NCBI GenBank assembly: GCA_033239005.1
Contig: BSQZ01000109.1
Span: forward strand, 62,001 to 126,000
DNA length: 64,000 bases
Source: Lamellibrachia satsuma
Lineage: Eukaryota; Annelida; Polychaeta; Sabellida; Siboglinidae
Reading direction: 5' to 3'
The translations under genes and the position numbers were made by a program. Positions 10,054 to 20,534 of the stretch are shown one piece after another (the stretch's first letter is position 1; each line of letters begins with the position of its first letter). The notes under the pieces are model-generated. The model was not told the DNA's origin. It searched no databases and was given only the letters and a program-made list of their open reading frames with translations.

Positions 10054-10178
10054 TGTAATATTCAGCGTGAAAATACCGTCTTACAGCGACCGCACATGTT
10101 CACGACTAGCGACAAGCCGTCAATAAACATATCGAGTTACCACACTGCTATTCCTGTGTCGAGTCACGATCTGTTACA
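10054..10178 (+). repeat. 3' LTR of element B
   Basis: This is a 125-bp partner of 6088-6212, with the same TG...CA ends, followed by target-site copy GGGTC at 10179-10183. Confidence 0.92.
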
Positions 10179-10181
10179 GGG

Positions 10182-11660
10182 TCGGTAAGTGAGGGCCATG
10201 GAATCCCCAAGGTCATCCGCAGTCCTCCACTGCCTTACTTTAACGAAAACACGGACTCCATTTATGCTTATCTTCAGCGTTTTAAACGCTATGCCGAGAA
10301 TCAGGGCCGGGAAGAAGATAATTATGCAGTTTTCCTAAGCGCTTTGTTAACGGGGCTTGTCTTGGAACGTTTATTCTGTTCTCCGGCATCGGTTGCGAAT
10401 GATTACACCCATTTGAAGCAGGCCTTGTTGGAGTGGTTCTGTTTAACGAATGATTACACGCAGTTGAAGCAGGCCCTGTTAGAGTGGTCCTGTTTAACGA
10501 ATGACTACACCCAGTTGAAGCAGGCCCTGTTAGAGTGGTCCTGTTTAACGAATGATTACACCCAGTTGAAGCAGGCCCTGTTAGAGTGGTACTGTTTAAA
10601 GAATGATTACACCCATTTGAAGCAGGCCTTGTTGGAGTGGTACTGTTTAACGAATGATTACACCCAGTTGAAGCAGGCCCTGTTAGAGTGGTACTGTTTA
10701 ACGAATGACTACACCCAGTTGAGGCAGGCCCTGTTAGAGTGGTCCTGTTTAACGAATGATTACACCCAGTTAAAGCAGGCCCTGTTAGAGTGGTACTGTT
10801 TAACGAATGATTACACCCAGTTGAAGCAGGCATTTTTAGAGTGGTATTGTTTAACGAATGATTACACCCAATTGAAGCAGGCCCTGTTAGAGTGGTACTG
10901 TTTAACGAATGATTACACCCAGTTGAAGCAGGCCCTGTTAGAGTGGTACTGTTTAACGGTAGGAGATTTTCGCAAGAAGTTTTATGCGTGCACGATCAAT
11001 TCTACCGAAACCATGTCGCAATTGTTTGCCCGCATGGAGCATTATTTAACCCAGTGGATCACATTATCAAAGATTTATGAAACTATTGAAAGCTGGAAGG
11101 AAGTTGTGATGAAAGAAAAGTTCTTGTTGAAGTATCCCCGATAGTTATCAATCTTCACGAGGGAACACAAACCTCGAGGAAAGGGGGAATTGTTAGACTT
11201 GGTAAAGACCCTTTCCTCTTTTGGAAAGAGGGAGATTCCTAAAGATCGAATTCGGTCTAACCCCGTTCCGGCAACACACCCGACTAGTAAGTTTGAGGAG
11301 CGGAAGTATCAGACTTCCAAGTTTTCTCCTCGTCCGTTTCCAGCCTCACGCACCCGTATCCTGTGTAGCCGGCCCGGGCACACAGCACGCAATTGTACGG
11401 TAGGCCGAGTGAGTAGAAATTCAGTCGAAAGTAAGCCCGTAGTGGGAAATTGTGCGGTTGTCCTAGGGAAAGATCTTCCTAGCCACCTTTGCTCAGTGGG
11501 TAATGGTGAAGCTATGTTACATTGTGGGTGCAAGATCCCTGTCATCCCTAGTGCTTGTGTAAGCCACGATGAAAAATGTAACTTACCAGTGATATGGGTG
11601 GATATGTGGGGGAATTCCCTGTTAAGGTGCTACGAGATAGTGGAGGTAGCGGGGTGGTAG
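10182..11660 (+). pseudogene. gag: Element A gag: SCAN/Gmr1-like capsid and zinc knuckle
   Basis: The frame continues from 6087. Landmarks: PKVIRSPPLPYF, SIYAYLQRFKRYAE, AVFLSALLTG, then a run of 11 repeats of the helix NDYTQLKQALLEWYCLT, then VGDFRKKFYACTI, LFARMEHYLTQWI and KEKFLLKYP. This is the capsid that SCAN domains derive from. An in-frame TAG at 11142-11144 is followed in the same frame by more gag and a CCHC-type knuckle reading ILCSRPGHTARNC, in which the first Cys position is Arg (CGT, one transition from TGT). The frame then stays open to 11658. The copy at 29120-30880 shares the TAG. A 12-bp in-frame deletion after LVKT distinguishes this copy. Confidence 0.88.
10398..10958 (+). 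repeat. 51-bp in-frame minisatellite in gag capsid, 11 copies
   Basis: There are exactly 11 units of 51 bp, each coding 17 residues (NDYTQLKQALLEW[YSF]CL[TK]), with no frameshift or stop. In relatives this helix occurs once, between the ALLTG helix and the FRKKF block. The array is therefore an internal expansion of one capsid helix. Confidence 0.95.
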
Positions 11661-12014
11661 TTAGGCGCAGCCTAGTCACAGAGAGGCAGTTAACCGGGAA
11701 AAGTAAGGTAAAGTCATTCCCCAGGCATTAGGCCTTAGGAAGCCATGAAGGCTTAAACCTGGTTTCTGTAGCGCGAAGCAACTTAGAGTGCAGTTATTTA
11801 ATGTTGTTGTCTCAGTCCCTCACTGAGGTCCCAACTGCCCGTTGTTTGGCGGAAACCCCCATTGTTTCTGGGGAAGTAGAAGCGTTGTATTTATCTACAC
11901 CTGTGTATGACTCAGTGGTTGGGAGTATTGAGGGTCTCCATCCTCCTTGTCCCATTGACAGAGGAAACACTCCACCGGTAGAAACAAACGCTTCAGACAT
12001 CGCCGTAGACGTAG
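11600..12014 (+). pseudogene. pro: Element A retroviral-type aspartic protease remnant
   Basis: In a frame shifted from gag, GEFPVKVLRDSGGSGVVVRR (active-site DSG at 11636-11644) is followed after a break by TEVPTARCLAETP, SGEVEALYLSTPVYDSVVGS and a proline-rich linker. This is the two-lobed order of Gmr1-type Gypsy proteases (DTG/DSG flap, then the hydrophobic VYD.V.G strand). Stops and a frame change between the lobes inactivate it. No RT follows: the linker passes into a 33-bp array and module M. Confidence 0.78.
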
Positions 12015-12307
12015 ACGTCGATACTCCAGCGGCCGACGGCAGGTAACCGTCGAGACTCCAGCGGCCGACGGCACGTAACCGTCGAGACTCCAGCGGCCGA
12101 CGGGCAGGTAACCGTCGAGACTCCAGCGGCCGACGGCAGGTAACCGTCGAGACTCCAGCGGCCGACGGGCAGGTAACCGTCGAGACTCCACCGGCCGACA
12201 GCAGGTAACCGTCGAGACTCCAGCGGCTGACGGGCAGGTAACCGTCGAGACTCCGGCGGCCGACGGGCAGGTAACCGTCGAGACTCCAGCGGCCGACAGC
12301 AGGTAAC
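12015..12307 (+). repeat. 32/33-bp minisatellite after protease, about 9 copies
   Basis: Core GTCGAGACTCCAGCGGCCGA. Copies with GGG are 33 bp and encode an in-frame 11-residue unit (VETPAADGQVT). Copies with one G fewer are 32 bp and shift frame. The A' counterpart at 31425-31782 has about 11 copies. Confidence 0.93.
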
Positions 12308-12419
12308 GAAGTAACGTGAGAAACGTGAAGAATTGACTGAGATCACCAGCCAGTCATCGAATTTATCAGTACCTTTAGGCAGATTGCTGGGAGGTGGCTA
12401 CCACACGTCTGCACCAGGC

Positions 12420-12571
12420 CAGGCAGGCTGGAGACCTAGTCGAGGTGCGCAGCGACTATCGAAGCTGCGAGGCGACGTCAAAACGCCACTAGCGAGACGA
12501 CACCTCTGTTGCGAAGAAAGACGGTCGCGACTACCGCAGCAGTCCGACAGAACGACGGCAGAGCGCAGAGT
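12420..12571 (+). repeat. Module M in element A
   Basis: Same sequence as 7067-7275, from GCAGGCTGGAGACCTAGTCG through GAAGAAAGACGGTCGCGAC. Here its right end, GTCGTCTCTGCACTACGTGG, has been expanded into the following 53-bp array. Confidence 0.88.
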
Positions 12572-13060
12572 CGTCTCTGCACTACGTGGGCGACATGACG
12601 GCCGGAGCCGTCAGACAACAGAGTCGTCTCTGCACTACGTGGTCGACATGACGGCCGGAGTCGACAGACAACAGAATCGTCTCTGCACTACGTGGGTGAC
12701 ATGACGGCCGGAGCCGTCAGACAACAGAGTCGTCTCTACACTACGTGGGCGACATGACGGCCGGAGCCGTCAAACAACAGAGTCGTCTCTGCACTACGTG
12801 GGCGACATGACGGCCGGAGCCGTCAGACAACAGAATCGTCTCTGCACTACGTGGGCGACATGACGGCCGGAGCCGGCAGACAACAGAGTCGTCTCTGCAC
12901 TACGTGGGTGACATGACGGCCGGAGCCGGCAGACAACAGAGTCGTCTCTGCACTACGTGGGCGACATGACGGCCGGAGCCGGCAGACAACAGAGTCGTCT
13001 CTGCACTACGTGGGCGACATGACGGCCGGAGTCGACAGACAACAGAATGTCTCCGTGCGA
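12572..13060 (+). repeat. 53-bp minisatellite, about 9 copies
   Basis: Core CTGCACTACGTGGGCGACAT plus GACGGCCGGAGCC and CAGACAACAGA. Variants alternate GCCGTC, GCCGGC and GTCGAC. The unit is present once in module M of element B and about 15 times in A'. The last copy fades into CTCCGTGCGACGTTC. Confidence 0.94.
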
Positions 13061-13370
13061 CGTTCACCGACGGCCATAGCGGTATGGCAGAAAGACTGCA
13101 GACAACAAAATTGTCTCTGGTGACACGACGACCGTGGACAGCCACGTCAGTGGGTGAAGCGTGAGTGTTCCGCGATCCGCCACCAGGTGTCTGGGGCGGA
13201 ATGAACTGTTCGTAATGACGTAGAGAAAGAACTGAACTGTTATCCAGGCTTAGATGCCTCGGAACTAACTTTGTAGTTCTTAGGACAGGGTTGTGTGAGA
13301 GTAAGACAGGTCGAGGTACATAAACAAACACAGCTGTGTTTTATCTTGTCATGATGAGTAAAACGATATA

Positions 13371-13705
13371 GTTTATTGGGGTTGTTGTTTGGATAGCGAC
13401 GGGTCAGGTTAGACGCTATTGGTAGTTTACTTGGGGTTGTTGTTTGGATAGCGACGGGTCAGGTTAGACGTTATTGGTAGTTTACCTGGGGTTGTTGTTT
13501 GGATAGCGACGGGTCAGGTTAGACGCTATTGGTAGTTTACTTGTGGTTGTTGTTTGGATAGCGACGGGTCAGGTTAGACGCTATTGGTAGTTTACTTGGG
13601 GTTGTTGTTTGGATAGCGATGGGTCAGGTTAGACGCTATTGGTAGTTTACTTGGGGTTGTTGTTTGGATAGCGATGGGTCAGGTTAGACGCTATTGGTAG
13701 TTTTT
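13371..13705 (+). repeat. 55-bp minisatellite, about 6 copies
   Basis: Core GGGTTGTTGTTTGGATAGCG plus GGTCAGGTTAGACGCTATTGG. The equivalent site in A' (33176-33235) has a single copy. Confidence 0.94.
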
Positions 13706-15061
13706 TCTCAGGATGAATAATTCCCTGGCTGATTACTACAGACTCGGAGTTATTTTCTTATAATAATTACATAGACCCAGGAGTCTACTTGTTTCTTTGT
13801 ACATAATTCAGTAACTATTGTATATTAAATGTTTATTTTTCTTTCACTTGTCTTCATTGTTTTGTTCATTTATGCAACCACCATTCACGAGGGTTGAGTT
13901 GTAGAAATGGGGCTGTCCAACTAGATCCGAGCCAATCTAGTGAGCGGAAACCCCGCCTATCTGTCACATGACTTTATATTAATTTTACTGACATATGCCC
14001 CTACTGTTCTACCCTCCCCCGCCCCACCCGCCCCCCCCCCCACTTGCTAATAGCTCTTGGGTAACATAAATATACTACCGCATTTATGTGGAATCTATTG
14101 GCTAATTAATTAAGTTGTCTCCACGTGTTCGCGATGGGGTCAGTCGGCCTGGAGGGTGAGATCTCAACATGCCTAACGCATAGAGCTCCGTGAACCCCTG
14201 AATCGAGTCAGTCGTCAGAAACCAAGGTTACGGACACAAAATAATAATGAAACGTCATCTTTCCTCTGACTGTTTACTCCCGTGTCTGTGTTTACTCTTC
14301 AAAGTCTGTGAGATCCAACATCATTTATACTGTTTTAAAGGCTTACTCACCATTTTTATGAATAACACGTGGATGGTGGAACTTCAATGAGCAAGACTAT
14401 AATGTAAACGGTGCATGTAAAGGTAAGTTCTTATATAGCGCGGTATCCACTCTTTAGACTGCTCAAGGCGCATTCAGCCACGCTGCAATTACTGCGCGAA
14501 AACTATTCGTTCACATATCCACCTCTGTACGTTGCCAGACACTAATGTTTTATCGCTGATTGAATTGTGGCGGCACACGTATTTCATGAAACACGTATTT
14601 CATGAAACACGTATTTCATGAAACACGTATTTCATGAAACACGTATTTCATGAAAAACGTATTTCATGAAACACGTATTTCATGAAACACGTATTTCATG
14701 AAAAACGTATTTCATGAAACACGTATTTCATGAAACACGTATTTCATGAAACACGTATTTTATGAAACACGTATTTCATGAAAAACGTATTTCATGAAAA
14801 ACGTATTTCATGAAACACGTATTTCTTGTCCGTATGCATTCTTATATGTACATTTACTTGACAATAACCATGCCTAAATATATATTAAATTATGATGTTT
14901 TGTGATGAAAACCGAACATCACGTGACATCGTGCGTGAGTTGATTTCGGAAAATATCACCCACTAATCACGATAAACATAGTCATAATTATTTATTTGGA
15001 GCATATATGTCTTCTGCTTCTAGACGCCAATTTACGTATGGAATGTCAAGGAATACACATG
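13706..15061 (+). other. Non-coding 3' portion shared by elements A and A'
   Basis: Apart from array differences this stretch is nearly colinear with 33236-34567 (for example GATGAATAATTCCCTGGC and GATGGGGTCAGTCG are in both). It includes a C-rich run near 14028-14041. Similarity ends at GGAATACACATG (15050-15061), after which the two copies have unrelated sequence, so this is the right edge of the duplicated unit. I could not identify an LTR here. Confidence 0.7.
14578..14825. repeat. 16-bp minisatellite, about 15 copies
   Basis: Unit ACACGTATTTCATGAA with an internal inverted TTCATGAA. The A' locus at 34226-34345 has only about 7-8 copies. Confidence 0.95.
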
Positions 15062-15345
15062 TTGTAAGATTCTCGCTTCTCTTAAGGGCGCGTGCATTCG
15101 TTGAGAATACTCACAGTTGTGTAGTAATTGTCTTTGTCGCTCGCCAGATCGTCTAGCTGCTTACTGATAAACCGCAGACGATCAGATCGGTATAATAAGC
15201 CGTGAACGCATCTTCCAGGTTCGCAAGATTTTATTAACGCAGAAGTGTTGATCGTACAACATAGACTGGTTCTCTACCATTGTTCTTGTGTCTCCCATTT
15301 AACATTTAAAAGTCTTCAATAAATTTAGTTTTCTAATGGTAAGGT

Positions 15346-15671
15346 AGGTATGGGCCGGCGTGGCCGATAATTTTGAGTCCAAATTGAACGAGCTGCGTGG
15401 TAATTTAGATCGCGCGCACCCGTTGCTTTATGAGTCTATTTCTGGCCTATTTATACCAGAGCTTTCAGAAGAACCCCGCCCCAGTGGAGGCGCGGTTAAC
15501 AATTTTAGGAAATCGAGAAAGCCGTTATTGGCCGATGTCTATATACAACCGTCATCCCCGTACATGCTGGAAATGACCGTCGTATGCAAGGTATCGGGTC
15601 ACCTTCTGAACCCCCCCCCCCAGGACTGGGAGACCTTCTTGTGTCCTTGGGGACGGTCAGTTGCCAACTAA
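15346..15671 (+). CDS. Unrecognised open frame after the A unit
   Basis: The frame is open from the stop at about 15345 to TAA at 15669 and has no ATG near its beginning (it passes through GTGGCCGATAATTTTGAG), so it would be an exon or have a non-standard start. It reads DNFESKLNELRGNLDRAHP, later SGLFIPELSEEPRP, and ends near a run of ten C's. Codon use is balanced and GC is higher than the neighbourhood. It could be the gag-like start of another LTR element beginning at the unique sequence after 15061, or a host exon. No family recognised. Confidence 0.3.
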
Positions 15672-16289
15672 ACTAGTTTCTTATGGCCTGCATTCTAAAT
15701 CGGGTAAACATTTCTCCCGTTTGACAGTCCAGTTATTATTACAGTCGGGGCGACTCTACCCCTCCCTACTGTGTATACTAAACAATAAGCAAAGCTGCAA
15801 ACTGGCCAGAAACTAGCTTGCCTTACATAAGTTGTATCAACCTGGGTTTTCTTTATGCTAGCGTTAACTCATTGATTAAATATGTCTGCAATGACCATTA
15901 TCTCTGTTCTTACAATTTTAGGCTGACCAAACCTTACATTCCTCCCAACCCATTTTTGTTAAAAACAAACGTCCGGATAGTTTGTTTTTAACACAAACAC
16001 GAAATACTGATAAGGGAGGGTCAGCTGTCAATACAGTTGAACACTGGTCATTTCGATTTGGTCTACCGTATCGTGGTAGAGTGACCTTTGCATCCTATCA
16101 GTTGTGCAATTGTGTCCGCAATTTCTAAACTATCCGTGGATATAGTCGGTACTGAAGAAACCATCGGTACTTACAAAAATCAAAAGTATATTTAAATGCA
16201 ATTCCAACTCTCTACATAATACATATACGTACGCTTCACTCAGTCATCATAAAGATGCTGTTCCATCAGGCGTTGGCCTGGGCGTGTCA
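15672..16289. other. Unassigned sequence
   Basis: No domain recognised. Includes an inverted pair of TTTTTGTTAAAAACAAAC and GTTTGTTTTTAACACAAAC around 15952-15998, able to form a hairpin. Confidence 0.35.
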
Positions 16290-16520
16290 ACGTAGTCTAT
16301 CTACGTTGTGACAATACGTAACAACAACGTAACAGTATTACGTTCTACTTACGTCGTGTCCACGTACTGCAACTACGTTGTGCCAGTACGTAGCAAAGAC
16401 GTAGCGACATTACGTCGTGTCCACGTACTCCAACTACGTTGTGCCAGTACGTAGCAACGACGTAGCGAAATTACGTCGTGTCCACGTACTCCAACTACGT
16501 TGTAGCAACGACGTAGCGAT
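16290..16520. repeat. 61-bp repeat rich in TACGT words
   Basis: Three clear copies (start words ACGTCGTGTCCACGTACT at 16351, 16412 and 16473) plus degenerate flanks. Contains CAACTACGTTGT palindromes. Similar vocabulary (CTACGTCGTAGCAACG) is at 28840-29110. Confidence 0.88.
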
Positions 16521-16925
16521 ATTACTTATAATTATATTATCTTCCTACAATTTTTCTGACATTATTATGCCGTTTCCAGACATGTTTGGCGCCTTTTCAC
16601 TACCTTTATAATACGTTTATACCACGTAAAATAAAAGGATTTCCTAACATTATCAAACTACTAATATTCTCGTATATGCAACGTCTTTTACTGGGATAAT
16701 CCATTATAATTTTAGAGTCCGTCGTAAGGATATATATTACGTAGAAATAACGATCGTTGCATGGGGCGGCTCGATTCAGTACTGTCAGATATTTACAATT
16801 TTATGCATAGTTATAACAATATTTCTACAAAACTTGTCCATCAAATGAACTTTATTATGAAGAAGCGTTTTAAAATTTAAAAGCGCCACCCATGGTAGTT
16901 TGATGTCACACGATTGACACTGGTA
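16521..16925. other. AT-rich spacer
   Basis: Nothing recognised before the CR1 element. Confidence 0.35.
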
Positions 16926-16939
16926 TAATCGGCAACAGC

Positions 16940-17122
16940 GTGTTAATGGTATGTATGGAGGAGGGAGTAGGCTTCGTAGACATGTGGTTAAACTTTGTGG
17001 GAAGAGGTGACTTTTTCATGAGAGATGGACTTCATCTGACAGGGAAGGGCGCTGCAGTTCTTGGGTGTGAGTTTGTCAGAGTTGTCAACGAGGGCACAGG
17101 TACCATAAATTATTTAAACTAG
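16940..17122 (+). pseudogene. CR1 ORF1 C-terminus (SGNH esterase-like)
   Basis: The product includes GVGFVDMWLNFVGRGDFFMR and DGLHLTGKGAAVLG. The D..HL block is the last catalytic motif of the SGNH/GDSL esterase domain found in CR1 ORF1 proteins. Everything upstream is missing because of 5' truncation. Confidence 0.8.
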
Positions 17123-17217
17123 ATACGCAGGGGGAACTGACAGAGAAAACTCAAAGGAGTACTACTACAAATACACATCGGAAGAAATATTCACCAATAA
17201 TTTCGGACAATGAACTT

Positions 17218-19987
17218 AAATGTGTATGCTTAAATGCCAGGAGCATAGTAAATAAAAAAAGTGAGTTAGACATTATGGTAGCAGATATTGATCCTCATGT
17301 AATAGGCATCACAGAATCATGGACAAATGAAGATATAGTAGATGCTGAGTTAGCACTGCCAGGCTATGTAACGTTTAGGAAGGATAGACAAGTAAGAAGG
17401 GGAGGTGGAGTAATTTTATATATTAAAGAATCTATCCAAGCATATGAAATAACACTGAAAAGTGAAGCAGATAGTGTGGAAGCAATTTGGTGTAACATAG
17501 TTACCAGGAACTCAACATTAACAATAGGAGTAGTTTATCGTAGTCCTAACATAGGACAAGAGGAAGATGTAAAATTACAAAATGCGATAAGGGAGGTGAG
17601 CAAGGGAGAATGTGTTATAATGGGTGATTTTAACCATGGCTATATACAGTGGGAATCATTAGAGTGCTGGAGGTGACGACCATCAGTTTCTACTTCTAAC
17701 ACAGGATTGTTTCCTTACTCAACATGTCTTGGAACCAACCAGAGGTGGGAATGTGTTAGATTTAATTTTGTCTTCTCAAAATGAATTAGTTGACAATATT
17801 AAAGTACACGAACCTTTGGGTTCAAGTGACCATAACCAAATCCATTTTAATATAAAAGTAAAAACAGGGAATACATATAAAAAACAATGGAGGAGGAACT
17901 TCAACAAAGGCAAATATAAAGAGATGAGAACATATCTAGCAAATATAGATTGGAATAACTTGCTGAAGAACAAGACAGCAACAGAATGCTGGACTTGTTT
18001 AAAATATGAGATTGAGGGCATTATTGAGAAATTTGTTCCATTAAGAAAACAAGGGAAAAGGTCCAGGAAAAAACACCTGTCAAAAGAAGCTATTAGAAAA
18101 ATTGCTCACAAACAGATGCTGTGGAGGGTCTATAAACACACTGGAAATGTAGAAGACTACACAAACTACAAAGAGGCACTTAACCTAGCTACAACTGAAA
18201 TTAGAAAATCTAAAAGAACCTTTGAAAAAAAATTGGCAGGTAATATAAAAAATGACAGCAAGAGTTTCTATGCTTATGTAAGGAGTAAACAGAAAGTTCG
18301 AGATAAGGTCGGACCACTGGAAAACAACAGTGAAAACATAATTTCAGACGGGTTCCAAATGGCAGAGGTCCTGAATGAGTATTTCAGCTCAGTTTTTACC
18401 ACAGAAGATATCAGCTCACTTCCAGTTCCATTGACTAAATTTGAGGGCAATAAATCAGAACATTTAGGGCAGTTATTTGTAACTCCTGAGATGATAGCAA
18501 AGAAAATTAAGAAGATGAAAGATAATAAATCACCTGGAGTTGATGGGATACCACCAAAACTGCTTAAGGAAATTGTTGAGCAAATTAGCACACCACTAGC
18601 AAAATTGTTTAACTTGTCACTAGAAGAAGGAATAGTTCCTTCAGAATGGAAAGAAGCAAACATTACGCCGCTATTTAAGAAGGGATTGAGGAAGAAGCCA
18701 GAAAATTACAGACCAGTGAGTTTAACATCAGTTGTATGTAAATTACTCGAAACATTAATTAGAGACCACATGGTGGAATTCCTTGTAAAACATAAATTAA
18801 TAAATACATCTCAACATGGATTCCTAAAAGCAAGGTCATGTCTAACCAATCTCTTATGTTTTTTGGAAGAAATTACAAAGTGGGTAGATGATGGGTCACC
18901 AGTGGATGTTGTCTACTTAGATTTTCAGAAAGCTTTCGATAAAGTGCCACATCAAAGATTGTTACTTAAACTAAAAGCCCATGGTATAGGCAATGATGTA
19001 ATCAACTGGATAGAAAAATGGCTTACACACAGAAGACAGAGAGTAATAGTAGATGGTGAGATTTCAAACTGGAAATCTGTTTTGAGTGGGGTACCACAGG
19101 GATCAGTATTAGGCCCTATACTGTTTTTAATATATATAAATGATTTGGAGGATGACATATCTAGCAAAGTACTCAAATTTGCAGATGACACAAAAGTATT
19201 CAGAAAGGTTACTAATGATACAGATAAACAAAGTTTACAGGATGATCTAGAAAAATTAGTTAAATGGTCAGAAAAATGGCAAATGTTATTCAATTTTGGG
19301 AAGTGTAAATGTATACACATAGGACATGGAAATATGGACGAGGAATATAAAATGGGGGATGCTGTACTAGGTAGAACCACACAAGAAAAGGATTTGGGAG
19401 TAACATTTAGTGCTGACATGAAACTTTCAGAGCAATGTGGGATTGCTGCTTCGAAAGGAAGTCAAATTCTAGGGTTAATTAGGAGAACTGTCACATATAA
19501 GGAGAAACATCTAATTGTACCCCTGTACAAAGCAATAGTTAGACCACATTTGGAATATTGTATTCAAGCATGGAGGCCATATCGTAAAAAAGACATAGAC
19601 AAGCTAGAAAGAATACAACGAAGAGCAACTAAAATGATTCCAGAATTAAGAGACCTTAGTTACGAAAGTCGCTTATTACAGTGTGGTTTGACAACACTAG
19701 AGACCAGGAGACTAAGAGGAGACCAAATAGAAGTGTTTAAAATAGTGAACGGTTATGAGGATGTTAATAGGAATATGTTCTTCAAACTTAAAGAAGGCAG
19801 TAGAACCAGAGGTCACAAAGCAGCATTAGTTAAGGAGCAGTGTAGGTTGGACATGAGAAAGTACTCTTTCTCACAGAGGGTGATAAATGAATGGAACAAA
19901 CTGCCAAATGATTGTGTTAATGCTAGTAGTGTGAATATGTTTAAAAATAGAATTGACAGATATCTGATAAGGGCGGGCTACACATAG
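17218..19987 (+). pseudogene. CR1 ORF2: AP endonuclease and reverse transcriptase
   Basis: Endonuclease landmarks: CLNARSIVNK, GITESW, GGGVILYIKE, VYRSPN, MGDFNHGYIQW and, after a small deletion near 17660 that shifts the frame, SSDHNQIHF. RT landmarks: DNKSPGVDGIPPKLLKE, NYRPVSLTS, VVYLDFQKAFDKVPHQRL, LSGVPQGSVLGPILFLIYIN and FADDTKVF with both catalytic aspartates. It then has the usual C-terminal helices (LYKAIVRPHLEYCIQAW, RRATKMIPEL) and a stop at 19985. A single frameshift in about 2.77 kb makes this the best preserved LINE in the window and suggests a fairly recent insertion. Confidence 0.93.
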
Positions 19988-20069
19988 ATGAGAAAATTGT
20001 TGGCTTCCTTGTCCACTTGCCATCTGGAACTTGTTGTTCGAGATGGCAATCTTGTTAAATCTTGTTAAT

Positions 20070-20445
20070 CGTCACGACATTCTGTGGACAAATTTGTGTC
20101 CAGACAAGTGTCATATAACTGGTTCAGAAAACGTAAATTCACGTATTTCAACTGGTTTAAATCACCTGTTTCCGTACGTGAATTCACGAGATTCTGTGGA
20201 CAAATTTGTTTCCAGACATGTGTCATATTACTGGTTCAGAACACGTAAATTCACGTATTTCAACTGGTTTAAATCAACTGTTTCCATACTTGAATTCACG
20301 ACATTCTGTGGATAAATTTGTGTCCAGACATGTGTCATATAACTGGTACAGAACACGTAAATTCACGTATTTCAACTGGTTCAAATCATCGGTTTCCGTA
20401 AGTGAATTCACAAGATTCTGTGGACAAATTTGTGTCCCGTAACTG
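20070..20445. repeat. 112-bp repeat, about 3.3 copies
   Basis: ATTCTGTGGACAAATTTGTG recurs at about 20079, 20191, 20303 and 20415. The unit holds near-palindromes such as TACGTGAATTCACG. It begins directly at the 3' end of the CR1 element. Confidence 0.93.
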
Positions 20446-20534
20446 GTTCATTTGACTGGGTGAATCCCTGCCTTGTGGGTTAACCATCGCGTGAGCGCAA
20501 TGACAAATCTTAAAGTTAAATACCTAAACCGTAA

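Larger units (their letters stand above)
6088..10178 (+). mobile_element. Ty3/Gypsy LTR retrotransposon (element B), degenerate
   Basis: The element is bounded by two 125-bp direct repeats starting TGTAATATTC and ending TGTTACA, with a 5-bp target duplication. Order inside: LTR, TGGT-starting primer-binding-like site, gag remnant, 35-bp minisatellite, module M, RT connection/RNase H remnant broken by three tandem duplications, a nested minus-strand LINE, polypurine tract, LTR. Protease, most of RT and integrase are missing between 7067 and 7304 or beyond 8670, so it cannot move on its own. The LTRs differ at about 8 of 125 positions by my count, indicating an old insertion. It lies inside the gag frame of element A. 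Confidence 0.93.
16930..20068 (+). mobile_element. CR1-like non-LTR retrotransposon, nearly complete 3' 3.1 kb
   Basis: The element contains the end of ORF1 (esterase-like), a full endonuclease and reverse transcriptase ORF2 with one frameshift, a short 3' UTR and a terminal tail of two AATCTTGTTA units, as CR1 elements end in short tandem words rather than poly(A). It is 5'-truncated inside ORF1. Two further plus-strand or mosaic copies and three minus-strand 3' fragments of the same family occur in this window, showing the family has been active here. Confidence 0.92.

Noticed and set aside
10282..10833. Minus-strand frame PASTGCNHSLNSTTLTG over the gag array
   Set aside because: Shadow of the in-frame 51-bp gag repeat on the plus strand; low-complexity and without domain.
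18274..19419. Minus-strand frames inside the CR1 ORF2
   Set aside because: Antisense shadows of the well-supported plus-strand endonuclease/RT.
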